DNA of 19,541 nucleotides from JBCCSZ01 sp039199225 (lineage in GTDB: Bacteria > Bacteroidota > Bacteroidia > Chitinophagales > Saprospiraceae), in NCBI GenBank assembly GCA_039199225.1, contig JBCCSZ010000137.1, positions 1 to 19,541 on the forward strand, in the 5' to 3' direction. The notes beneath the pieces were generated by a model. That model did not search any database and was not told the origin of the DNA. It saw nothing but the letters and a program-made list of their open reading frames with translations. Each line of letters begins with the position of its first letter. Position 1 is the first letter of the stretch. The translations under genes were made by a program, and so were the position numbers. This document shows positions 7,226 through 13,556 of this stretch, piece after piece.

Positions 7226-7940
7226 AGTTCAGTTTGTTTGTAAATAAATCAAAGACCTGTTAGTACAGGACAAAACTTGTTAATTAAGGATCGGGTTAGC
7301 CACTAAAATATAGTCGGAAAGACAAGTCTTATCCGTACAATGTTAGCGTCTTGATTAAGTCATGCGATTATATCGGAACTATTTCACTTCTGTTCGTACC
7401 TTTTATGATCATTTAACAGAGATCGTTAAGAAAAGTTTAACACTTATGTCAAGGTTTTTCTACAGTGACCATTTTTTATTCGATGAATGTAGTAAAAAAC
7501 AGTTTTATTTTCCGCCATATACCTTCAAAAGCATTGAAACAACCAAGTGACGAACCCACTCAGCTTGCTTTTATATTTCTCAGAGAATAAGCAGTCGATT
7601 TTAATTTTGTCAAAAACAGTTGTAAAGATCAATGTAGTGCTGCAAACACCCATTTGAAGCTTAATTCAAAGGTAAAAGGACCAAAATACTCTAATTTAAG
7701 GAAGGTCAGATTTCTCAATTCGATAAGCTGCTGCTTTACAAAATACTCCGCGGAGTGCAGACAAAAACCAATGACAAATAGGAGAAAATATCTACATGTG
7801 AAAGATAGAATAAATACGAAAAAAAATTATTTAAAAATAATTACGAAGCTTCTCAAGATTCGCTTTTTTTTGCTTTTTCATGGTGATTCGGTACATCAAA
7901 AGCTTCTTTTTGTTGAATGGTTTTAATCAATAATTAAACA
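7226..7940. other. AT-rich non-coding region between rhodopsin and acetyltransferase genes
   Basis: 715 bp with no convincing gene. Two open frames (7362-7550 and 7654-7926) have no recognisable protein pattern and lie in strongly AT-rich sequence, so I treat them as chance. The left end must hold the rhodopsin promoter and leader, the right end that of the acetyltransferase gene. Visible structure: a small hairpin CCTGT-TAGT-ACAGG (7256-7269), a perfect 12-bp palindrome ACTCCGCGGAGT (7745-7756), and an AT inverted repeat AATTATTT-AA-AAATAATT (7825-7842). A small RNA or light-responsive regulatory site could hide here, but I see no direct proof. Confidence 0.6.
7745..7756. repeat. 12-bp perfect palindrome
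   Basis: ACTCCGCGGAGT is self-complementary and stands out as a GC-rich island in AT-rich non-coding DNA. It could be a regulator binding site or chance; it occurs about 190 bp before the acetyltransferase start. Confidence 0.4.
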
Positions 7941-8450
7941 ATGAATCCTAAGATTATACTGCGCAAAATCTCCTTGGAAGATTGTGTGAAAATAAGCCAA
8001 GCTTTTTCGGAGCAATCCTGGAACAAAGCTGTTTCGCAATATCAATTGTATGTACAATATCAAGAACAAGGTATTAGAGATGTCATCATTGCAGAGTTCG
8101 AAGGTGTGTTTGCCGGCTATCTAACCATCCATTGGAAGTCAGACTACACCGCATTTCGCGAAAAGGGAATTCCGGAAGTGGTCGATTTGAATGTGCTGAA
8201 AAAGTTTCAACGAAAGGGCATCGCAAGTCGTCTGATGGAAGAGGCGGAAAGCCGAATCAAAAAGGTATCGCCATTCGCAGGTATTGGCTTTGGCCTCACC
8301 AAAGATTATGGTGCAGCACAAATTCTGTACATCAACAGAGGTTACAAACCAGATGGCAATGGCTTGGTGAAAAATTCTAGGTCGCTATCTTATGGCGAGC
8401 AAGTAACAGTGGGGGATGACTTGGTTTTTTACCTCATCAAAAGTCTCTGA
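7941..8450 (+). CDS. GNAT family N-acetyltransferase
   Basis: A 169-residue cytoplasmic acetyltransferase. The acetyl-CoA binding motif A is clear: VVDLNVLKKFQRKGIASRL, with the pyrophosphate loop Gln90-Arg91-Lys92-Gly93-Ile94-Ala95 (Q/RxxGxG/A pattern). Motif B follows as YGAAQILYINRGYKPDG (about 123-139). The N-terminal half has the usual beta strands (VIIAEFEGVFAGYLTIHW). The acceptor substrate cannot be predicted. The start ATG is preceded by an A-rich stretch without a strong Shine-Dalgarno. The gene stands alone and converges with the GH3 gene, whose stop lies 30 bp away; that short gap shows no clear terminator. Confidence 0.92.
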   Translation: MNPKIILRKISLEDCVKISQAFSEQSWNKAVSQYQLYVQYQEQGIRDVIIAEFEGVFAGYLTIHWKSDYTAFREKGIPEVVDLNVLKKFQRKGIASRLMEEAESRIKKVSPFAGIGFGLTKDYGAAQILYINRGYKPDGNGLVKNSRSLSYGEQVTVGDDLVFYLIKSL

Positions 8451-8480
8451 TCCCCCATGACTGATTGGTACATAAACAGT

Positions 8481-10928
8481 TTACTGATTGACCAGCGACT
8501 CGCTACCGCCTATTTCGATCGTCTCCGTAAACTTGGTATCTCTGGAATCAGTGGCTACTTTGATTTCGTACGTTCCTTCTTCGAGCATCCAACCATTTTT
8601 TGACTCGTCCCAATACTGCAAGTCCGCAACGGGCATAACAATCTTGATCACTTCTGAAGCACCAGGGTTTAGTAAAGCTGTTTTTGAAAAGCCTTTCAAT
8701 TCCTGCAGTGGACGATCGACCTTAGATTGTGGTTTGGAAACGTACAACTGCACGACCTGCTTGCCAGCTACCTCTCCTGTATTTTGAACATTGACGGCCA
8801 TGTGAATAGAATCATTCCTCAACTGAATGTCTACATCGCTGAATGCAAAACGAGTGTAAGACAATCCATAGCCAAAGGGATAGGCCACGTCGATGCCTTT
8901 TTTGTCAAAATGGCGATAGCCTACATAAATGCCTTCCTCGTACTCAGTGTAATCCCTGTTTTTAATCTTTTCACTTTCCGGTTTTTCCTTGGGGCCGGAG
9001 ATGACGCCTGTGATCATATCTGTCACATTTATACTTACACCTTCCAAGGGAAAGTTGGCATTAGCAGCATGGTCTTTCAGATGAATCGGAAAAGTCATCG
9101 GTAGTTTCCCGCTCGGATTAACTTTACCACTTAAAACGTCCGCCACAGAATTGCCTCCTTCCTGGCCACCCTGCCAGGCCAGTACAACCGCATCCGGCAA
9201 GCTGTCCCAAGAAGCCGTTTCAATCACGCCGCCGATGTTCAAAACGACAACGACTTTTTTGCCCTGCTCCTGAAAAGCTTCGCAGCTGCGTTTGATCATT
9301 TGCCTTTCCATTTCCGACAAAAGAAAATCGTCTTTTTCCACTCGGTCGCCACCTTCACCAGAATTTCTCCCGATGGTGACAATCCCAACATCTGCATCCA
9401 AAGCGATTTGCTTGAGAGTTGCTTCATCCAGGATTAACTCCGGTGGCTGGTATGGGGTGAACATAGCCTCCAAACCTTCAGGCTTGTTGAAGGATTCGAT
9501 ATTGGCAGCCTTGTGGGCATCAAAAGCATTTTTTGCCACTTCGTTGATGGTTAAATTGGCATTGGTCAGCCCTTCTTCCAGCGAAATGGTGTAAGCTTCG
9601 CTGACATCGCCGGAGCCCGTGCCGCCTGCGATGAATTCATAGGAGGTCACTCCGATGAGCGCGACATTGGCTTTTGGACGAAGGGGCAAGGCTCCCCGGT
9701 TTTTCAACAATACGATACCTTCGGCAGCAGACTGGCGCGTAACTTTCGCATGTGCCTTCAAGTCCGGATTGTTTCCAAAGGCTTCGTTTTTCATCTTATG
9801 GGATCGAAAGACCAGCGTTAAAATTCTGCCAGCTGCCAAGTCAATATCTTCAACCGTCAGGCGGCCACTCTCGTGGGCCTCGATCAGTTCATCCCATTGT
9901 TTCTTAGTCCCGGGTTCGAGCAAGTCATTGCCGGCCTTGATCTGCGCTGCTGCATCGCTTCCCGCAAACCAATCGCTCATAACCAACCCCTCGAATTGCA
10001 AATCATCCCGCAATACATCTGTCAACAAATATTGGTTCTCCGACGCATAGGTACCATTGATTTTATTGTAGGAAGACATCACGGTCCAAGGCTGAGATTT
10101 TTGGATGATGATCTCAAACCCCTTGAGGTAAATTTCTCGCAAGGCGCGCTCGGAAACGATGGTGTTGTTGAGAAAGCGATCGGTTTCCTGATTATTGGCA
10201 ACGTAATGCTTGACGGAGGTGCCGATGCCGTTTGACTCAATCCCGTTGACCATTGCTGCGCCGATGTTTCCAGTCAAAACAGGGTCTTCGGAATAATACT
10301 CAAAGTTTCTTCCGCAAAAAGGGTGGCGGTGGATATTGGCGCCCGGGCCGAGAATGACATCCAAACCATATTCCAAGGCTTCTTTTCCCATGCTGCGGCC
10401 GACTTCCTGCACCAGCGCCTCATTCCAGGTGGAGGCCAGCATGGTGGCGATCGGGAAGGCGGTACAATAATAGGTGCGCTCTTCTCCTGGTCGAGTGGGT
10501 TGTATGCGCAAGCCCGCCGGGCCGTCCGATAAATATACAGTCGGGATTCCCAGGCGTGGGGTCGGTACAATGGTGCCAACGGCCCCCGGAATGCCCTCGC
10601 CCGCCTCCAACAAGCCCGCCGCCGATGCGATGCCCGATCCTTTGAGTAGGTGGATTTTTTCTTCGATGGTCATCAATGAAAGTAGATTGGCTACCCGCTT
10701 CTCAATGGGCTGTCGGTCGTCTTCATATACATCCAAGGCATTGTTGCCATTGCGATCCCAGAAGGTATGGCCGTCGATGGTGCGTTGTTCCAGTTCCCGC
10801 TTTTCGGGATAGTCGCCCTCAAAATCCAGGTACGTTTTGTTGACAAATCGCCAACCGAAAAAGGCTGTCAGACCGACCAGCAAAATCAGCGTTACCAAAG
10901 CGATTAATATTATTTTGACTACTTTCAT
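8481..10928 (-). CDS. Glycoside hydrolase family 3, beta-glucosidase type, membrane-anchored
   Basis: A GH3 exo-glycosidase that would release sugars from the non-reducing end of beta-linked oligosaccharides in the periplasm. I choose the ATG at 10928 (815 residues): it starts MKVVKIILIALVTLILLVG, an N-terminal anchor helix, while the longer frame from 10997 would run across the operator sites. In the 815-residue numbering: a DRNGNNALDVYED segment (58-70) resembling the EF-hand-like loop common in such GH3 enzymes, a TIM-barrel domain with SDGPAG (134-139), Lys240-His241, and the nucleophile Asp319 in GLVMSDW; a second alpha/beta domain with GEGGDR, whose Glu525 is the likely acid/base; then a PFGYGLSYT linker and a C-terminal fibronectin-III-like domain. 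There is no lipobox. It is divergent from a NUDIX regulator gene and probably controlled by it. Specificity (gluco, xylo or other) cannot be fixed. Confidence 0.93.
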   Translation of the reverse strand: MKVVKIILIALVTLILLVGLTAFFGWRFVNKTYLDFEGDYPEKRELEQRTIDGHTFWDRNGNNALDVYEDDRQPIEKRVANLLSLMTIEEKIHLLKGSGIASAAGLLEAGEGIPGAVGTIVPTPRLGIPTVYLSDGPAGLRIQPTRPGEERTYYCTAFPIATMLASTWNEALVQEVGRSMGKEALEYGLDVILGPGANIHRHPFCGRNFEYYSEDPVLTGNIGAAMVNGIESNGIGTSVKHYVANNQETDRFLNNTIVSERALREIYLKGFEIIIQKSQPWTVMSSYNKINGTYASENQYLLTDVLRDDLQFEGLVMSDWFAGSDAAAQIKAGNDLLEPGTKKQWDELIEAHESGRLTVEDIDLAAGRILTLVFRSHKMKNEAFGNNPDLKAHAKVTRQSAAEGIVLLKNRGALPLRPKANVALIGVTSYEFIAGGTGSGDVSEAYTISLEEGLTNANLTINEVAKNAFDAHKAANIESFNKPEGLEAMFTPYQPPELILDEATLKQIALDADVGIVTIGRNSGEGGDRVEKDDFLLSEMERQMIKRSCEAFQEQGKKVVVVLNIGGVIETASWDSLPDAVVLAWQGGQEGGNSVADVLSGKVNPSGKLPMTFPIHLKDHAANANFPLEGVSINVTDMITGVISGPKEKPESEKIKNRDYTEYEEGIYVGYRHFDKKGIDVAYPFGYGLSYTRFAFSDVDIQLRNDSIHMAVNVQNTGEVAGKQVVQLYVSKPQSKVDRPLQELKGFSKTALLNPGASEVIKIVMPVADLQYWDESKNGWMLEEGTYEIKVATDSRDTKFTETIEIGGSESLVNQ

Positions 10929-10940
10929 CGTCGATTGTAT

Positions 10941-10948
10941 TATATTTG
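10941..10948 (+). promoter_or_regulatory. Putative -7 element for the NUDIX regulator gene
   Basis: TATATTTG fits the Bacteroidota -7 consensus TAnnTTTG. A TTTG at 10914-10917 could be the -33 element, with a spacing of 23 bases at the long end. Transcription would start near 10955, giving a leader of about 55 bases. It lies inside the left arm of operator site 1. Confidence 0.5.
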
Positions 10949-10965
10949 TGACCTTTCGACACAAA
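10945..10965. promoter_or_regulatory. Operator-like site 1 in the GH3/NUDIX intergenic region
   Basis: The site reads TTTGTGAC, five bases, GACACAAA. The palindrome extends outward to 13 bp per arm (10938-10950 and 10960-10972, TATTATATTTGTG and its complement). It overlaps both putative -7 elements, so a protein bound here could repress both genes. The most likely binder is the adjacent NUDIX/winged-helix protein; NrtR-family operators are palindromes of about 21 bp. Confidence 0.7.
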
Positions 10966-10969
10966 TATA
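10962..10969 (-). promoter_or_regulatory. Putative -7 element for the GH3 gene
   Basis: On the minus strand this reads TATATTTG, again matching TAnnTTTG. The two elements are mirror images because they sit in the two arms of one palindrome. Transcription would start near 10955, about 27 bases before the GH3 start codon. A well-spaced -33 TTTG is not evident; candidates fall within operator site 2. Confidence 0.5.
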
Positions 10970-10977
10970 ATAAATGT

Positions 10978-10998
10978 TTTGTGACAAAAAGACACAAA
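10978..10998. promoter_or_regulatory. Operator-like site 2 in the GH3/NUDIX intergenic region
   Basis: This reads TTTGTGAC, five bases (AAAAA), GACACAAA: the same half-sites and spacing as site 1. The centres of the two sites are 33 bp apart, close to three helical turns, which would place bound dimers on the same face of DNA. It covers the expected -33 area of the GH3 promoter and the leader of the NUDIX gene. Confidence 0.7.
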
Positions 10999-11008
10999 AA
11001 AGTTTTTT

Positions 11009-11737
11009 ATGAAATACCATGAACTCCTGGAAAGGGGAGAGGGTGCCTTTCTCCCAAACTTATCGATTGATTTGGTCATTATCGGCTATGAAGACAATGT
11101 GCTGAAATGCCTGCTGCCGCAGTTTGGAGATAAGTGGCTGCTACCGGGTGGATACATCGGTACCCAGGAGTCTGTTGACGCGGCGGTCCAGCGAATTTTG
11201 AAAGAACGCTTGGGCATCGAGCAGTCCCATCTCAAGTTTTTGTCGGTCTTTGGCGATGAAAATCGAGCTTTCAACAGCGAGTTCAAGGCTTTCTTCGACA
11301 AGTTGGGTTTGACTTGGAAGCAGGACTTTTGGTTCAACAATCGCTTTGTGACTTTGGCCTACTACAGCCTGGTGCGGATAGCGGATACCCATCCCATCAT
11401 CGATGAGCTTTACCAGGGATATGACTGGTTTGATTTTGAGGAATTGCCGGACATGTGGATGGATCACAAATCCATTGCCGAGACGGCTAGAGACCATCTG
11501 AAGGAATACATACAGCAGGAGTTGGTCGTCTACAATTTGCTGCCCAAGGAGTTTACCATGCCTGAGCTACACCAACTTTACGAGTCCATATTAAACAAGA
11601 AGTTGGATCGCAGTCGATTTCAAAAAAAGATGCTGGCAGCGGGATTGTTTGAACGTTTGCCAAAAGTCAAAAAAGATGCACCAGGCAGAAATCCCTACCA
11701 ATACCGTGTCAAGGAAGCACCTACTCAGCTGCCGTAG
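11009..11737 (+). CDS. NUDIX-domain transcriptional regulator (NrtR/AraR-like)
   Basis: A 242-residue protein with an N-terminal Nudix fold (about 15-150) and a C-terminal winged-helix DNA-binding part (about 165-235, EFTMPELHQLYESILNKKLDRSRFQKKMLAAGLFERL). This is the layout of NrtR-family regulators, which in Bacteroidota include sugar regulators such as AraR. The Nudix box is degraded: G48-x5-E54-x7-R62 is kept, but the catalytic 'RE' is Arg62-Ile63 and the 'EE' is Glu66-Arg67, so the domain is probably a ligand sensor and not a hydrolase. The gene is divergent from the GH3 gene with an 80-bp gap holding two matching palindromes, so it likely controls that gene and itself. The inducer is unknown; a sugar or sugar nucleotide derived from the GH3 product is a reasonable guess. 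No strong Shine-Dalgarno precedes the ATG. Confidence 0.88.
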   Translation: MKYHELLERGEGAFLPNLSIDLVIIGYEDNVLKCLLPQFGDKWLLPGGYIGTQESVDAAVQRILKERLGIEQSHLKFLSVFGDENRAFNSEFKAFFDKLGLTWKQDFWFNNRFVTLAYYSLVRIADTHPIIDELYQGYDWFDFEELPDMWMDHKSIAETARDHLKEYIQQELVVYNLLPKEFTMPELHQLYESILNKKLDRSRFQKKMLAAGLFERLPKVKKDAPGRNPYQYRVKEAPTQLP

Positions 11738-12366
11738 TGTATATGCTGCTCCCCGAATTTTAATGGATTCAACTGATTTTACAAAAGAGATGATGCATAG
11801 ATTTTTTGATTTTTTTAACTAAGAAATAGTTGCAAAAAGTGATTTATTCTTTGTTATTTTGCTGTTGTTATTTTCGACACAAGCGCAGGTCTAATACTTG
11901 CCAGTGCAGTCCATAACATTTTTTGTGCGTAAATTTCTTATTGACAAAATTTGGCCAATTCGTTTTACAATTGATTGGCTTCCAGTACATCTCAGCTAAT
12001 AATTTAGTGTGATGCTCATCTTTGGTAAAATGCCATCATTACAGGAGTGATGATTCACTTTGTGATGATAGCTTACCTTATGAGGTTTCAGTAGGCGCTT
12101 AGTTTGTGGCTTACTATCTATCAAGATCAGCGTAAATATTTAATGACTGAAAGATTATCGGGCGTCTAGCCGTCAGATATGGGTATGTAAAAAGAGCGTG
12201 TTCGGCATTTCAGGTGGTCCAACTTCCTAACCGAATGGCACTTCCATACCTGATGGTTGGCAATTTCCGATGCGGATGCCTATGGGTTTCGGAGGTCGTA
12301 TAGCGACCCGGTGGAACGAGGCGCTTCGCAGTATTTACAGATAGAACACTGAGGCTGGTCGGTAGA
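11738..12366. other. Non-coding region with possible decayed and structured parts
   Basis: About 630 bp without a supportable gene. The first half is AT-rich. On the plus strand 11823-11894 reads like a signal peptide (LFFVILLLLFSTQAQV) but has no start codon and ends at TAA, so it may be a relic. The second half (about 12150-12366) is richer in GC and holds nested complementary pairs: GGTATG 12182-12187 with CATACC 12245-12250, TTCGG 12201-12205 with CCGAA 12231-12235, TCCGA 12266-12270 with TCGGA 12289-12293, and GGTCG 12294-12298 with CGACC 12304-12308. It could be a structured RNA, a dispersed repeat or the remains of an element. It leads into the PorP gene. Confidence 0.5.
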
Positions 12367-12411
12367 ATGTACGGCAATTTGTATCCTTTATTTTTTAAAA
12401 ATGTGATTAAG

Positions 12412-13554
12412 ATGTTCCGAAGCTATTTTCTTTTTTGCATGTCTTTGATACTCTCTCAAGGCATATTGGCACAAGACCCGGTATTTTCCCAATTTGGTAA
12501 GATCAGAATTTTTACCAATCCTGCCGTTACGGGCATCAATGGTGGTTTGACCATCACCGGTGCGGCGCGGGAGCAGTGGGGGAGCATCCAAGGTACTGCG
12601 CCTCTATGGGGAACGTTCAGAACCCAGTTTGCTGCGGTCGATTATTCTTTTTCTTCCAATCGAAATGGCATTGGCTTATTTTTTATGAACGATGTGGAAG
12701 GAGATGCAAATCTGAGAACAGAATACGGTGGGTTCAGCTATTCTTTTGTCATTCCCGTAGATCAATGGCATGGCATCCACAATTTTCGCTTGGGCTTTGG
12801 ACTGTACTATTCCCGAAAAACACTTCAATGGGACGCATTGCTCTTTTCAGATCAACTTCACCCAAAGGGGAACGACTATTTTCTGCCCATCTCCAATCAC
12901 ACCCAATATTTTGATGAGTTTCAAGACAACCCGCCTTTTTGGACTGGGCTTAACCTAGGCTTTATGTATCGCTATTCAGAAAAAGATGCCCTTGGGAAGG
13001 GCAAGCAATTTTCCCTTGGGGTTGGGTATACCCACTTGGTCAGTCTCTTGAGTAGTACGGATGTGGAGTCCCTCCAAAGTGCCGGGACGCAACTCGATGG
13101 GCGTCTCTCGATCACTGGGAGTGCCGTTTTCCCGAGGATGAAATTTGGTCCCAAGGACAATCGGTTCATCCCCGTCGTGAGTGGCGGTCTCGATTTTCAA
13201 GGCAACCTCAGCGCCTTCACCACGGGCATGGACTTGCTCTACAAAAATGTAGGCTTGGGTGTTTACTACAGAAATTCCCTGGCCAATACATTTTTGAATT
13301 CTACAGACGCCCTCATTTTTGCCTTTACAATGGAAATATTTTTCAAAGAAAGTCAATCCATCGAATTGGGCCTCAGCTATGATGTCAACATCAATGGCCT
13401 AGGTGCCTACACGGGTAGTGTATTTGAGATCGTCACCAAATACCGCATTGGGAAGCTGTCCAATGCCACCGTATGTCCAGCGCTTTGGCGAGTGGACCGC
13501 GACTGGAATAAGTTTTCTTTTTACAGGGATTCCAACACTAAAAAATCGAATTGA
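12412..13554 (+). CDS. PorP/SprF-like type IX secretion outer-membrane protein
   Basis: A 380-residue protein of the PorP/SprF family, small outer-membrane beta-barrels that attach particular type IX secretion cargo to the cell surface or gliding machinery. I start at the ATG at 12412 because it gives a regular signal peptide (MFRSYFLFCMSLILSQGILA|QDPVFSQF); an upstream frame from 12367 adds 15 residues of no value. Family signs: QDPVFSQFGKIRIFTNPAVTG at the mature N-terminus, GAAREQWGSI, the alternating strands ending in aromatic and glycine residues, and a late YTGSVFEIVTKYRIG barrel strand. A C-terminal tail of about 35 residues follows. The stop TGA is two bases before the ATG of the giant PKD gene, so the two are almost surely co-transcribed and may be translationally coupled. 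In known cases such a neighbour pair is secretion partner and cargo. Confidence 0.9.
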   Translation: MFRSYFLFCMSLILSQGILAQDPVFSQFGKIRIFTNPAVTGINGGLTITGAAREQWGSIQGTAPLWGTFRTQFAAVDYSFSSNRNGIGLFFMNDVEGDANLRTEYGGFSYSFVIPVDQWHGIHNFRLGFGLYYSRKTLQWDALLFSDQLHPKGNDYFLPISNHTQYFDEFQDNPPFWTGLNLGFMYRYSEKDALGKGKQFSLGVGYTHLVSLLSSTDVESLQSAGTQLDGRLSITGSAVFPRMKFGPKDNRFIPVVSGGLDFQGNLSAFTTGMDLLYKNVGLGVYYRNSLANTFLNSTDALIFAFTMEIFFKESQSIELGLSYDVNINGLGAYTGSVFEIVTKYRIGKLSNATVCPALWRVDRDWNKFSFYRDSNTKKSN

Positions 13555-13556
13555 GT

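Noticed and set aside
7362..7550. 62-codon open frame in the rhodopsin upstream gap
   Set aside because: No recognisable protein pattern and no convincing ribosome site; AT-rich chance frame.
7654..7926. 90-codon open frame before the acetyltransferase gene
   Set aside because: Composition is Lys/Asn/Phe-rich as expected from AT-rich non-coding DNA; no domain or signal peptide.
10929..10997. N-terminal extension of the GH3 protein
   Set aside because: The added 23 residues would be encoded across the promoter elements and operator palindromes. Starting at 10928 gives a normal N-terminal anchor helix.
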